Shown: in pieces, positions 40,472 through 49,554 of the stretch
Layout of the letters: every line of letters begins with the position of its first letter
Numbering within the stretch: the stretch's first letter is position 1
Made by a program: the position numbers and the translations under genes
The notes under the pieces: generated by a model
What the model was told of the DNA's origin: nothing
Database searches by the model: none
What the model saw: the letters and a program-made list of their open reading frames with translations, nothing else
Assembly (NCBI RefSeq): GCF_031769195.1
Contig: NZ_JAVHNP010000006.1
Location: 235,109 to 299,108, forward strand
Direction: 5' to 3'
DNA: 64,000 nucleotides
Origin: Vreelandella sp031769195
Lineage (GTDB): Bacteria > Pseudomonadota > Gammaproteobacteria > Pseudomonadales > Halomonadaceae

Positions 40472-41468
40472 CATTGCTGAAATGAGCGGCGCGCGCAAAA
40501 GCGCCATTCTCCTGCTGGCACTGGATGAAGACAGTGCCGCCGAGATTTTCAAATTTCTCAGCGCCAGCGAAGTTCAAGAGATCAGTACCGAAATGGCGCG
40601 GCTTCATCAGATTTCCCATGAGGATATGAAAGCCGTCCTGGAGGCATTCCACCGCGAGACAGAAGAGTTTGTAGCGCTCAACCTCAACTCTAGCGAGCAT
40701 ATTCGTTCAGTGCTGACCAAAGCGCTGGGTAGCGAGCGTGCCACCAGCCTGATTGAAGATATTCTCGAGACCACTGGCGAAAACTCCGGTATCGATGCGC
40801 TTAACCTCATGGAAGCATCGATGGTCTCGGAACTGATTCGCGACGAGCACCCGCAGATTATCGCCACCATCCTGGTGCACTTGGACCGCCACCAAGCAGC
40901 CGACATTCTGGAGCTTTTCGAAGAGAAGCTGCGTAACGATGTCGTCCTGCGGATTGCAACGTTCAGCGGCGTACAGCCTGCTGCCCTGCAGGAACTGACC
41001 GAAGTTCTCACCAGCATGTTGGACGGCCAGAACCTCAAGCGCAGCAAAATGGGCGGCGTAAGAACGGCGGCAGAGATCCTGAACTTGATGAACTCCTCCC
41101 AAGAGGAAGTGGCCATCGAAACCGTTCGCTCTCACAGCGAAGATCTCGCCCAGAAAATCATCGACGAGATGTTCCTGTTCGAGAACCTGCTCGACCTGGA
41201 CAACCGCGCTATTCAGATGGTGCTACAGGAAGTGGAAACCAACTCGCTGGTGGTGGCGCTCAAGGGCGCACAAGATGCGCTGGTGGACAAATTCCTACGC
41301 AACATGTCTCAGCGTGCCGCCGATTTGGTACGCGAAGACATGGAGGCCCGCGGCCCCATTCGCGTTTCACAAGTGGAAACCGAACAGAAAGCAATCCTAC
41401 AAATTGTGCGTCGTTTAGCAGATTCTGGGGAAATCGTCCTAGCGGGCGGAGACGACGAGTATGTCTAG
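40464..41468 (+). CDS. fliG: FliG, rotor/switch protein
   Basis: 334 residues, standard length. FliF-binding N-domain (GARKSAILLLALDEDSAAEIFKFLS), middle domain with EHPQIIATILVHL (the EHPQ motif that binds FliM) and C-domain with the charged torque helix (EMFLFENLLDLDNRAIQMVLQEV; DALVDKFLRNMSQRAADLVREDMEARGPIRVSQVE). The stators MotAB and MotCD should push on this domain. It overlaps fliF by 8 bp and fliH by 8 bp. Confidence 0.97.
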   Translation: MTSIAEMSGARKSAILLLALDEDSAAEIFKFLSASEVQEISTEMARLHQISHEDMKAVLEAFHRETEEFVALNLNSSEHIRSVLTKALGSERATSLIEDILETTGENSGIDALNLMEASMVSELIRDEHPQIIATILVHLDRHQAADILELFEEKLRNDVVLRIATFSGVQPAALQELTEVLTSMLDGQNLKRSKMGGVRTAAEILNLMNSSQEEVAIETVRSHSEDLAQKIIDEMFLFENLLDLDNRAIQMVLQEVETNSLVVALKGAQDALVDKFLRNMSQRAADLVREDMEARGPIRVSQVETEQKAILQIVRRLADSGEIVLAGGDDEYV

Positions 41469-42210
41469 CCCCGAGTTTGACCGCCACGGCGACTGGCGCC
41501 GCTGGCAAATGGATGAGCTGACGACAGCCAACAGGACCACGCAGGCACACCGCGCGCCCGCGCCTACGGAACATCAGCGCAAAGTAGAAGCCGCTCAACG
41601 TGCTGCAGAAGATGCGCGCGCACGCGAAGAGCAAGAACGCCAAGAAATGTATGAGCGCATCCGGAAAGCCGCCGAAGAAGAGGGGTATCAGGCAGGGCTA
41701 ACGCGAGGCCAGGAAGAGGGCTATGCCCAAGGGCTGAGCGAAGGACGTGAACACGCCGCGCAAGAGTTAAATGCGCAGATTCGCCAGAGCGTGACCCCGC
41801 TGGCAGCACTGGCCAAACAGTTTTCAGATGCGCTGGAAAGAGTCGATGAAACGATTGCCCACGATCTAGTAGAGCTGGCACTTGCGACGGGCAAGCAGCT
41901 GGCTGGCGATGCCCTTGACGCACACCCCGACCATATCTTGACGATTGTACGAGAGTTGCTACACACCGAGCCTCCTCTGGTCGGCAAACAGCGCTTGTGG
42001 CTTAACCCTACCGACCACGAAAAAGTAGCGGAGCACTTGGGAAGTGAGCTAGAAGCCGCTAACTGGACACTGCAACCCGATGACCAGTTAGCTCGTGGCG
42101 GATGCCGTTTGACTAGCGCACAAGGCGAGCTGGACGCAACGTTTGAAAGCCGCTGGCAAAGCGTCCAAGCCCAGTTCCGTAAACGCCATAGCGTTCCTTC
42201 ATCAGGTTAA
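41461..42210 (+). CDS. fliH: FliH, export ATPase regulator
   Basis: 249 residues. The N-terminus has the paired tryptophans W12 and W15 (HGDWRRWQM) that in Salmonella anchor FliH to the C ring through FliN/FlhA. A long charged coiled coil contains Gly-spaced repeats (YQAGLTRGQEEGYAQGLSEGREH), as usual for FliH, and the C-terminal domain binds FliI. It holds FliI inactive and delivers it to the export gate. Confidence 0.93.
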   Translation: MSSPEFDRHGDWRRWQMDELTTANRTTQAHRAPAPTEHQRKVEAAQRAAEDARAREEQERQEMYERIRKAAEEEGYQAGLTRGQEEGYAQGLSEGREHAAQELNAQIRQSVTPLAALAKQFSDALERVDETIAHDLVELALATGKQLAGDALDAHPDHILTIVRELLHTEPPLVGKQRLWLNPTDHEKVAEHLGSELEAANWTLQPDDQLARGGCRLTSAQGELDATFESRWQSVQAQFRKRHSVPSSG

Positions 42211-42214
42211 TGCG

Positions 42215-43603
42215 ATGAACCACTTCAGTTGCCCGCATCAACATCGTTGGCAAAAAGCCCTGCAACGCACCACCCAACGCGTGGGGCGTCTGCCGTATTA
42301 CCGCACGAGCGGTCGCGTGGTGCGCGCCACGGGCATGGTGATTGAAGTGGTGGGGTTACGTGTGGCCGTCGGCAGCGCTTGCCAAATCGAGCTTCCCGGG
42401 GCCGATGGCCGTTTAAATGACAGCGACAAACACGCTGAAGCCGAAGTTGTCGGCTTTTCTGGCGACAAGCTCTACCTCATGCCCCTTGAGGAAATTTCCG
42501 GTTTAATGCCTGGCGCACGTGTCACGCCGTTAGTCGATGGCAATGGCCATAGCGCGCGCCGGTTCCCCATAGGCGATGAACTGCTTGGCCGCGTATTAGA
42601 TGGTAACGGCAACCCCCTGGACGATCGTGAGAGCGTAGAGGAAGCTCCTCGTACCACGCTGCAGTCTCGCCCGCTCAACCCGCTCTCACGTGCGCCCATT
42701 GAGTCGCAAATTGACGTCGGCATACGCGCTATTAATGCACTCCTGAGTGTCGGCCGCGGTCAGCGCATGGGGCTATTCGCCGGCTCAGGCGTGGGCAAAT
42801 CTGTCTTGCTAGGCATGATGGCCCGCTACACCCAAGCCGATGTGATTGTGGTTGGCCTCATTGGCGAACGGGGCCGTGAAGTTCAAGACTTCATTGACAA
42901 TATTTTAGGCCCTGAGGGGCGCCGGCGTGCAGTGGTGGTTGCCGCCCCTGCAGACACTTCGCCCCTACAGCGCTTGCAGGGGGCTGCTTACGCTACCCGT
43001 ATTGCAGAAGGCTTCCGTGATGCAGGCCGCAATGTACTGCTTATCATGGACTCGCTAACGCGCTATGCCATGGCTCAGCGGGAGATCGCCTTAGCCATTG
43101 GTGAGCCACCTGCCACCAAAGGGTATCCACCCTCCGTGTTCGCCAAGCTGCCGGGATTGGTAGAGCGGGCGGGTAACGCGGAACGAGGAGGCGGCTCGAT
43201 TACCGCTTTTTATACCGTACTGACGGAGGGCGATGACCAGCAAGACCCCATCGCTGACTCTGCCAGGGCTATTTTGGATGGTCATATTGTGCTGTCACGA
43301 ACGCTGGCCGAAGCCGGGCACTACCCGGCCATCGATATAGAAGCGTCTATCAGCCGTGCCATGACCGCCATCGTCACGCCGGAACAGCAGCAAAACGCAC
43401 GCACTTTTAAACAGTTCTTCTCTCGCTATCAACGCAACCGTGACTTGATCAGCGTAGGGGCCTACAGCCCAGGGCATGATCCTAGGCTGGACGAAGCCGT
43501 CAATCGCTTTCCATCACTGGAGCGATTCCTTCAACAAAATATTGACGAGTGTGCGACGCTTGAAGAGTCACGCCAGGCCCTGCACACAGTAGTGGGAGGC
43601 TAA
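42215..43603 (+). CDS. fliI: FliI, flagellar export ATPase
   Basis: 462 residues from the ATG at 42215, four bases after the fliH stop. An F1-beta-like ATPase: Walker A GLFAGSGVGKSVLLG, catalytic GLIGERGREVQDFI, Walker B LLIMDSLTRYAMAQREIALAIGEPPATKGYPPSVF. It helps unload export substrates at the base of the export apparatus. The stop is followed immediately by the fliJ ATG. Confidence 0.96.
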   Translation: MNHFSCPHQHRWQKALQRTTQRVGRLPYYRTSGRVVRATGMVIEVVGLRVAVGSACQIELPGADGRLNDSDKHAEAEVVGFSGDKLYLMPLEEISGLMPGARVTPLVDGNGHSARRFPIGDELLGRVLDGNGNPLDDRESVEEAPRTTLQSRPLNPLSRAPIESQIDVGIRAINALLSVGRGQRMGLFAGSGVGKSVLLGMMARYTQADVIVVGLIGERGREVQDFIDNILGPEGRRRAVVVAAPADTSPLQRLQGAAYATRIAEGFRDAGRNVLLIMDSLTRYAMAQREIALAIGEPPATKGYPPSVFAKLPGLVERAGNAERGGGSITAFYTVLTEGDDQQDPIADSARAILDGHIVLSRTLAEAGHYPAIDIEASISRAMTAIVTPEQQQNARTFKQFFSRYQRNRDLISVGAYSPGHDPRLDEAVNRFPSLERFLQQNIDECATLEESRQALHTVVGG

Positions 43604-44056
43604 ATGAGTCATCAACAGCTCGATATGCTGACAGGTCTCGCCCGTGACGCTCGTGACCAAGCAGGTAAACTGCTGGCTCAAGAGCGCCAAACTGAGCAGC
43701 AAACAGAAGCTCAGCTTCAGTCCCTCAACCGCTACCGCGTTGAGTATGCTGAGCGTTTGCAGCAGGCCATGCGTGACGGCATTGACCCCGCTACCATGTA
43801 TAACTATCAGCAGTTCTTGGCGTCACTGGATGCCGCGCTTAGCCGCGCAAGGCAAGCGCTTGCCGCCCAGCAAAAGCGCGTCCAACAAAGTCAGCAGCAC
43901 TGGCAGCAAGAGCAGCGCAAGCTCTCCTCTTACGATACACTGGCCTCGCGCCGGCTATTAGAAGAGCATCGACGCCAAGCACGTCATGAGCAAAAAACCA
44001 GCGATGACATGGTCACTAACCGCCTGGCTCGCCAGCCGTCTGATAAACCACTTTAG
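43604..44056 (+). CDS. fliJ: FliJ, export apparatus stalk protein
   Basis: 150 residues, almost entirely Gln/Arg/Glu-rich coiled coil (LARDARDQAGKLLAQERQTEQQTEAQLQSL; RRLLEEHRRQARHEQKTSDD), matching FliJ, which inserts in the FliI hexamer like a gamma subunit and contacts FlhA. Start directly abuts the fliI stop. Confidence 0.92.
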   Translation: MSHQQLDMLTGLARDARDQAGKLLAQERQTEQQTEAQLQSLNRYRVEYAERLQQAMRDGIDPATMYNYQQFLASLDAALSRARQALAAQQKRVQQSQQHWQQEQRKLSSYDTLASRRLLEEHRRQARHEQKTSDDMVTNRLARQPSDKPL

Positions 44057-44078
44057 CGTCGCTTCCGGAAACGTACCT

Positions 44079-46088
44079 ATGAATATTCAACTGTTACTTT
44101 CTGCGAACCCAAGTCAGGGCAGTGGCGCATCGGCCTCTCAGGCAACGGGTGCACAGGGTCTATCGAACGGGGTGTTCCGACAGGCGATGCTGCAAGCTAA
44201 TGAGTCACAACCCCGCGGCTTAAATGAGCTGCCTACGGCAACGGTAAATAAAGATGCTCTTAGCGAGTTTGCATCGCTGTTGGATGCGCTGGGTATAGAG
44301 CTGAACCAAGGGGCACTGGCGGAGCTTTTTGCGCAACTGCAGATGGCTGAGCAATCGTCTCCTGAACAGCTGGCAGCACTGCCTGCTGTGACAGGCGCCT
44401 CACTCAATATGCCTCTATCAGAGCTTGAAGAAACCTCCTATCGACTGTCGTTAGTGCCTCCCTTTTCTGATGACACTAGCCTCACGGGGCCATCCACCTC
44501 CAAGACAACGCCTATTTCGACTATTGCTGAGCAGTTATCGATTAATCAACAGGATGCGATAGCGCCTATCAATGCTTACCAGCAATTTACTGGTAATAAT
44601 GGCGCCACTACGCGCATTGAAACGCTCAGTCAAGAAGACGTGGTGGCCCTGATCAATGCCTACCAGCAAGTAACGGCAGGCAACAGCAACGCTCAGCGCA
44701 TTGAAATGCTCAGTCAACAAGACATGGTGGCCCTGATCGATGCCTACCAGCAAGTAACGGCAGGCAACAGCAACGCTCAACGCATTGAAACGCTCAGTCA
44801 ACAAGACATGGTGGCCCTGATCGATGCCTACCAGCAAGTAACTGCAGGCAACGGCAACGCTCAGCGCATTGAAACGCTCAGTCAAGAAGACGTGGTGGCC
44901 CTGATCGATGCCTACCAGCAAGTAACTGCAGGCAACGGCAACGCTCAGCGCATTGAAACGCTCAGTCAAGAAGACATGGTGGCCCTAATCGATGCCTACC
45001 AGCAAGTAACGGCAGGCAATGGAGACGCTCAGCGCATTGAAACGCTCAGCCCTCAAATAGCGTTATCGTTAAGGGGAAATGTCACTAATACCGATGTGAA
45101 CACTCAACAGGCTTCTGAACAACTTGAAGCGCTGCCTACCCCGATAGGCACTCCATTCAATATGCCGCTGTCGGCGCTTGAAGAAATCTCCAATCGACTG
45201 TCGCTAGTGGCCGCTTTTGCTAATGACACTACACTTTCAGGATCCTCTACCTCTGATACAACGTCTATCGCTACTATCTCTGAGCAGTTATCAATCAGTC
45301 AAAAGGACGCGGCTGTGCTTATCAATGCCTATCAGCAAGTAGCCGGTGGCAATGGTACCGCTCAGCGCACCGACACGCTCAGCCAACAAATAGCCGCATT
45401 ATCAATGGGTAATGCCACTAACACAGAGACAAACATTCCATCTACAACCGTTAACATGCTGTCTGTTTCAGCCTTACCAACAGCGACTACTCAACTGACA
45501 AGTCTTAGCGGTGAGGCGGTTGCCAGCGCACTCGCCGTGAGTAGTTCGGCGGGAGAGTCCGCCACACGCATGGCTGGCAGCGGAGAAACAGCCTTTAGCT
45601 TTCCAAGCGCCTCTTTGCAGCCGACCACTGCTGCGACAGGGGCATCGCTGCCATCAGCGATTGGCACTCCTGTCTCTCACCCAGCTTGGCCGTCACAGCT
45701 AAGGCAGCAACTCGTTCAGTTTGCCCAGAAAGGCGGAGAACAGCACATTCAGATGAAGCTTCACCCTGCGGAGCTTGGCCCGCTATCTATTTCGTTAAAA
45801 GTGACTGAGCACGGGGCGCAGGCGCATTTCTTATCCGCACATGCACAAGTTCGCCAGGTGATCGAGCAAGCGATTCCCCAGCTTCGCGAAGCGCTGGCGG
45901 AGCAGGGTATTGCGCTGGGAGATACCTCGGTCGGTGAACAAAATGCGTCTAATGAGCAAGCCTTTGCTCAACAAAACGCCTCACCCGGCGCTGCAGGAGA
46001 GGGTAGTGGCATCGACAGCGAAGCAGGGGCGCATGCCAAGGAAAGTGCGCCTGTAACGCTGGATGGCCGAGTAGACTTATATGCTTAA
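44079..46088 (+). CDS. fliK: FliK, hook-length control protein with internal tandem repeats
   Basis: 669 residues from MNIQLLLSANPSQGSG (44079), 22 bp after fliJ. The N-terminal ruler is long and Ser/Thr/Ala/Gln-rich; the C-terminal switch domain is clear (LRQQLVQFAQKGGEQHIQMKLHPAELGPLSISLKV; AHAQVRQVIEQAIPQLREALAEQGI). FliK is secreted during hook growth and, at a set length, acts on FlhB. It is much longer than Salmonella FliK (about 405 residues), largely because of five 28-residue tandem repeats plus degenerate copies. The ribosome site is weak (GGAAA). Confidence 0.93.
   Translation: MNIQLLLSANPSQGSGASASQATGAQGLSNGVFRQAMLQANESQPRGLNELPTATVNKDALSEFASLLDALGIELNQGALAELFAQLQMAEQSSPEQLAALPAVTGASLNMPLSELEETSYRLSLVPPFSDDTSLTGPSTSKTTPISTIAEQLSINQQDAIAPINAYQQFTGNNGATTRIETLSQEDVVALINAYQQVTAGNSNAQRIEMLSQQDMVALIDAYQQVTAGNSNAQRIETLSQQDMVALIDAYQQVTAGNGNAQRIETLSQEDVVALIDAYQQVTAGNGNAQRIETLSQEDMVALIDAYQQVTAGNGDAQRIETLSPQIALSLRGNVTNTDVNTQQASEQLEALPTPIGTPFNMPLSALEEISNRLSLVAAFANDTTLSGSSTSDTTSIATISEQLSISQKDAAVLINAYQQVAGGNGTAQRTDTLSQQIAALSMGNATNTETNIPSTTVNMLSVSALPTATTQLTSLSGEAVASALAVSSSAGESATRMAGSGETAFSFPSASLQPTTAATGASLPSAIGTPVSHPAWPSQLRQQLVQFAQKGGEQHIQMKLHPAELGPLSISLKVTEHGAQAHFLSAHAQVRQVIEQAIPQLREALAEQGIALGDTSVGEQNASNEQAFAQQNASPGAAGEGSGIDSEAGAHAKESAPVTLDGRVDLYA
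44616..45035 (+). repeat. Five tandem 84-bp in-frame repeats inside fliK
   Basis: Units at 44616-44699, 44700-44783, 44784-44867, 44868-44951 and 44952-45035 each encode a 28-residue block of the form IETLSQ(E/Q)D(M/V)VALIDAYQQ followed by VTAGN(S/G)NAQR. Copies differ at only a few positions. A partial sixth starts at 45036 (IETLSPQ), and degenerate relatives flank the array (QDAIAPINAYQQFTGNNG upstream; QKDAAVLINAYQQVAGGNG downstream). Expansion or loss of units keeps the frame. Confidence 0.95.
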
Positions 46089-46248
46089 GCCACGCTCTGC
46101 GCGTGGTAATGAGATTAGTGATAGTCATCCGATTAACTAGCTAAACCAAGAGATAGGCTCTCCAAGGAAGCCTGTTCGTTTCTTCACCATCACTCGCGTT
46201 AGGCATAATGCTTGGCTAGCGTCATGCGTGAACTTCATGGGAACAACA

Positions 46249-46725
46249 ATGGCAGAATCAAGCGGCGGATCTAAAAAACTGCTTTGGGTAATGATTATTC
46301 TCGTACTGCTCTCTACAGCAGGGGCAGCAGCGGCTATCTACCTTGTCCTCGACCAGCGTGATAGTAGCGCGGATGGCGAGGCTCAAGAGCAAACAGTCGA
46401 ACATACTCCTCCGGTGTTTACGCGCATCGAGCCTTTTACGGTCAACTTAGCGGATGACCGTTACGGTTCACGACTCCTTTACACGGGCATTACCCTGCGC
46501 GTAGGCAATGAGCAGAGCAAGTCTATTATCGAAGAGCACATGCCGCAGGTACGCAGCCGGCTGTTGATTTTGCTGTCAGGTAAACAGGCGAATGAGCTGA
46601 CGTCTACGGAAGGTAAAGAGGCACTTGCACAGGCTATTATCAGCCGTTTAAGCGTTCCTCTCACCGAAAATCAGCCCCCACTCGACCTTCGAGAAGTGCT
46701 GTTTACCGAATTCATTGTGCAATAA
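46249..46725 (+). CDS. fliL: FliL, basal-body stator-associated protein
   Basis: 158 residues from the ATG at 46249 (GGGA six bases ahead; an in-frame GTG at 46228 has no ribosome site). One membrane helix (LLWVMIILVLLSTAGAAAAIYLVL), then a periplasmic SPFH-like domain (PVFTRIEPFTVNLADD; RYGSRLLYTGITLRV; LTSTEGKEALAQAIISRL; VLFTEFIVQ). It surrounds the stators and stabilises them. It starts the second plus-strand run fliLMNOPQR, 160 bp after fliK; that gap has a small 6-bp hairpin (46090-46106) and no clear promoter. Confidence 0.93.
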   Translation: MAESSGGSKKLLWVMIILVLLSTAGAAAAIYLVLDQRDSSADGEAQEQTVEHTPPVFTRIEPFTVNLADDRYGSRLLYTGITLRVGNEQSKSIIEEHMPQVRSRLLILLSGKQANELTSTEGKEALAQAIISRLSVPLTENQPPLDLREVLFTEFIVQ

Positions 46726-46746
46726 CCTAGGGAACTGGAGCCGTTC

Positions 46747-47802
46747 ATGTCGCAGGACGATCTACTGTCCCAGGAAGAAATTGACGCCTTATTAAAAGGC
46801 GTCAGTGGAGATGATGAGCCCTCTACGGCCTCGTCTCAGGCCAAAGATGAGTCGCGTATTCGCCCCTATGACCCCTCAACGCAACATCGGGTCATTCGGG
46901 AGCGTCTGCACGCACTAGATTTTATTAATGAACGCTTTGCTCGTTACTTTCGTAATGGGTTGTTTAACTTGATTCGTCGCAGTTCAGATATCACTGTCGA
47001 ATCAGTGAGCTATCAGAGCTTTAGTAACTTTTCGCGTAACGTACCCGTTCCCACCAACCTTAATATCGTGTCCATGAAGCCGCTACGCGGCTCTGCCCTC
47101 GTGGTGTTTCCACCCAATTTGGTATTTATGGTGGTCGATAATTTGTTCGGCGGAGACGGGCGTTTCGTCACCAAATCAGATGGCCGCGAGTTCACCAATA
47201 CCGAGCAGCGAATTATTCAGCGGCTGCTTAATCTCGCCATTGATGCGTATCAAGAAGCGTGGAAGGTGGTGTACCCACTTGAGGTGAACTTCCTACGCTC
47301 TGAAGTACAGTCGAAATTTGCCAACATCACGAATTCTCCCAATGAGATTGTGGTGAATACGAAATTTAATATCGAAGTGGGCAACCTCACCAGTAGCTTT
47401 CAGATCTGCATGCCCTACGCCATGATTGAGCCGCTGCGGGATTTGCTCGTCAACCCGATTAATGACAGTAACCACGACAGTGACGGCTCTTGGTCACGCA
47501 GAATGGCCAGTGAACTACGTCAATCCGAAGTGGAGCTAGTGGCAGAGTTTGCACAAATCCCCAGCCGTATTGCACATGTGATGGGCTTGAAGAAAGGGGA
47601 CGTGCTGCCCATGGATATCCCTAGCACCATTACCGCACGCGTTGACGGCGTTCCCGTCATGGAGTGTGAATATGGCAGCCAGCGCCAGCAACGCGCATTA
47701 CGCGTGCTGCGTATGATCGATCACGCTGCTATGAATAACGTATCGTCCAAGGACTTTATTAAAGGTTCAACGCGACAGAAAGCCAAGGAACCCAAAGCAT
47801 GA
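46747..47802 (+). CDS. fliM: FliM, switch protein and CheY-P receptor
   Basis: 351 residues. The N-terminal CheY-P binding segment is intact (DDLLSQEEIDALLKGV). The middle CheC-like domain (RVIRERLHALDFINERFARYFRNGLFNLIRR; FPPNLVFMVVDNLFGGDGRF) includes GGDGR for FliG contact, and the C-terminal SpoA domain joins FliN in the C ring. It overlaps fliN by 4 bp. Confidence 0.97.
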   Translation: MSQDDLLSQEEIDALLKGVSGDDEPSTASSQAKDESRIRPYDPSTQHRVIRERLHALDFINERFARYFRNGLFNLIRRSSDITVESVSYQSFSNFSRNVPVPTNLNIVSMKPLRGSALVVFPPNLVFMVVDNLFGGDGRFVTKSDGREFTNTEQRIIQRLLNLAIDAYQEAWKVVYPLEVNFLRSEVQSKFANITNSPNEIVVNTKFNIEVGNLTSSFQICMPYAMIEPLRDLLVNPINDSNHDSDGSWSRRMASELRQSEVELVAEFAQIPSRIAHVMGLKKGDVLPMDIPSTITARVDGVPVMECEYGSQRQQRALRVLRMIDHAAMNNVSSKDFIKGSTRQKAKEPKA

Positions 47803-48317
47803 CTGACCCTAAAAAACCCGATCAAAATGTCTCTGATGACGATTGGGCGGAAGCCATGTCTGAACAAGAAGAGCCATCATCTGACGCGGATGCTGCCAGC
47901 GACGACGAGGATCCCTGGGCAGCCGCCATGGCCGAGCAGGAAGCGGCCGAGCAATCTGAGGTAGAAGATGAACCGGCTAAGGAAGCGCCTCAGGCTAAGT
48001 CTGCTAGCGATGAAGTCTTTCGTCCTTTAAGCGCAGAGCATAGTCATACGCCTTCCCGTGATCTTGAAATGATTATGGATATTCCGGTCAAACTGACCGT
48101 TGAACTAGGCCGCACGAAGCTCACGATCAAGCAACTGTTAGAGCTGGCGCAAGGCTCAGTCATTGAGCTGGAAGGCTTGGCAGGCGAACCCATGGATATT
48201 CTCATTAATGGCTACTTGATTGCCCAAGGGGAAGTGGTGGTGATCGAGGATAAATACGGCATCCGTATTACTGAGATTATTACGCCATCTGAGCGCATTC
48301 ATAAATTAAATCGATGA
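47799..48317 (+). CDS. fliN: FliN, C-ring switch protein with acidic N-terminal extension
   Basis: 172 residues. The C-terminal SpoA domain is canonical (MIMDIPVKLTVELGRTKLTI; LLELAQGSVIELEGLAGEPMDILING; GEVVVIEDKYGIRITEI). The N-terminal 85 residues are very acidic and contain the same motif twice: DDWAEAMSEQEE and DPWAAAMAEQEA, which probably form short amphipathic helices. FliN binds FliH and CheY-P. ATGA overlaps link it to fliM and fliO. Confidence 0.95.
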   Translation: MTDPKKPDQNVSDDDWAEAMSEQEEPSSDADAASDDEDPWAAAMAEQEAAEQSEVEDEPAKEAPQAKSASDEVFRPLSAEHSHTPSRDLEMIMDIPVKLTVELGRTKLTIKQLLELAQGSVIELEGLAGEPMDILINGYLIAQGEVVVIEDKYGIRITEIITPSERIHKLNR

Positions 48318-48748
48318 GCGTTGCGACCTCCAGTGCGCAAGCCCCCCTAGATGCATTAGGTGGCGGCGATGCATTAATCGGCATGGCCGCCATAGGCAAA
48401 ACCGCTGCTGCGCTGGCGTTAGTGATTGCGATTATTTTGCTATGCACATCACTGCTCAAACGCTGGCAGCAGCATCGCCATGAGGACGGTGCTCGCTTGC
48501 GCATTGTAGGTACCACGGCGGTCGGCACGCGCGAGCGAATTGTTGTCGTGGAAGTGGAAGACACATGGCTTGTCTTGGGCGTCAGCAGTGGCCGCATCAG
48601 TAAACTGCATGAGCGCCCAGCGCCTACTGACCGCACGCCTACTCCGCTAAGCCCACCGACTCGCTTTTCTCAGCGGTTAGCCAGCGCATTGGCCAAAAGC
48701 CGTGGCAAAAGTGACAACCCCTCTTCAGACTCCCAACAATCATCATGA
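48314..48748 (+). CDS. fliO: FliO, export gate assembly protein
   Basis: 144 residues: one membrane helix (TAAALALVIAIILLCTSLLKRW) followed by a small cytoplasmic beta domain (RLRIVGTTAVGTRERIVVVEVEDTWLVLGVSSGRISKLHE), the FliO pattern. It assists assembly of the FliP pore. Joined to fliN and fliP by ATGA overlaps. The last 40 residues are Pro/Ser-rich. Confidence 0.9.
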   Translation: MSVATSSAQAPLDALGGGDALIGMAAIGKTAAALALVIAIILLCTSLLKRWQQHRHEDGARLRIVGTTAVGTRERIVVVEVEDTWLVLGVSSGRISKLHERPAPTDRTPTPLSPPTRFSQRLASALAKSRGKSDNPSSDSQQSS

Positions 48749-49524
48749 TATACGCTCAGCCTTTTACCTGGCCCTCCTCGCGTCGATGGTGGCTGATGAG
48801 TATTCTCATCGCCGGCTGCCTTTTAACCTTTCCTGCCAGCGCTCAGCAGTTACCCGGATTAGTTTCCCAGCCGATGGAAGGGGGAGGGCAGCAGTGGTCT
48901 CTTTCATTACAGACACTGCTATTCTTAAGCTCGCTAGCCTTTTTGCCCGCGATGCTACTTATGATGACCAGCTTTACGCGCATCATCATTGTACTCAGCT
49001 TACTCAGAACAGCGATGGGCACACAGGCCACCCCTCCAAACCAAGTGTTATTGGGCATTGCGCTTTTTCTAACGTTTTTTATTATGTCGCCCGTGCTCAG
49101 CCAGGTATACGACACCGCCTGGGTGCCGCTGACCGACGAAGTGATCAATTTTGAAGAGTTTCTACTTCGCGCCCAGCTCCCTTTCCGAGAATTTATGCTC
49201 GCTCAAACACGAGAACCTGACCTGGCGCTCTTTGTTCGCTTAGCGGATGTTGGGCCGATGCAGGGTCCTGAAGACCTCCCCATGCGTGTCTTGCTGCCCT
49301 CTTTTGTCACTAGTGAACTCAAAACTGCTTTTCAAATCGGCTTTACCATCTTTATCCCTTTTTTAATTATCGACCTTGTCGTGGCCAGCACGCTGATGGC
49401 GCTGGGTATGATGATGGTGCCCCCGGTGACCATTTCTCTGCCCTTTAAACTCATGTTGTTCGTGCTAGTAGATGGCTGGCAACTGATTATTGGCTCGTTA
49501 GCAGAAAGCTTTTACATGATTTAA
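48745..49524 (+). CDS. fliP: FliP, export gate pore protein
   Basis: 259 residues with a cleavable signal peptide (WWLMSILIAGCLLTFPASA), as is normal for FliP. Membrane helices and the family signatures follow: LPAMLLMMTSFTRIIIVLSLLR, GIALFLTFFIMSPV, LPSFVTSELKTAFQIGFTIF and MMMVPPVTISLPFKLMLFVL. With FliQ and FliR it forms the helical export pore. Confidence 0.96.
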   Translation: MIYAQPFTWPSSRRWWLMSILIAGCLLTFPASAQQLPGLVSQPMEGGGQQWSLSLQTLLFLSSLAFLPAMLLMMTSFTRIIIVLSLLRTAMGTQATPPNQVLLGIALFLTFFIMSPVLSQVYDTAWVPLTDEVINFEEFLLRAQLPFREFMLAQTREPDLALFVRLADVGPMQGPEDLPMRVLLPSFVTSELKTAFQIGFTIFIPFLIIDLVVASTLMALGMMMVPPVTISLPFKLMLFVLVDGWQLIIGSLAESFYMI

Positions 49525-49554
49525 TGTCGCGGGGCGCGGCGAGGAGTACTCATC

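Noticed and set aside
44535..44969. 144-codon open frame antisense to the fliK repeats
   Set aside because: It is open only because the sense strand is a short-period in-frame repeat; no ribosome site or family resemblance.
46090..46106. Small hairpin CCACGC-TCTGC-GCGTGG after fliK
   Set aside because: Six-base stem with no T-tract; too weak to call a terminator.
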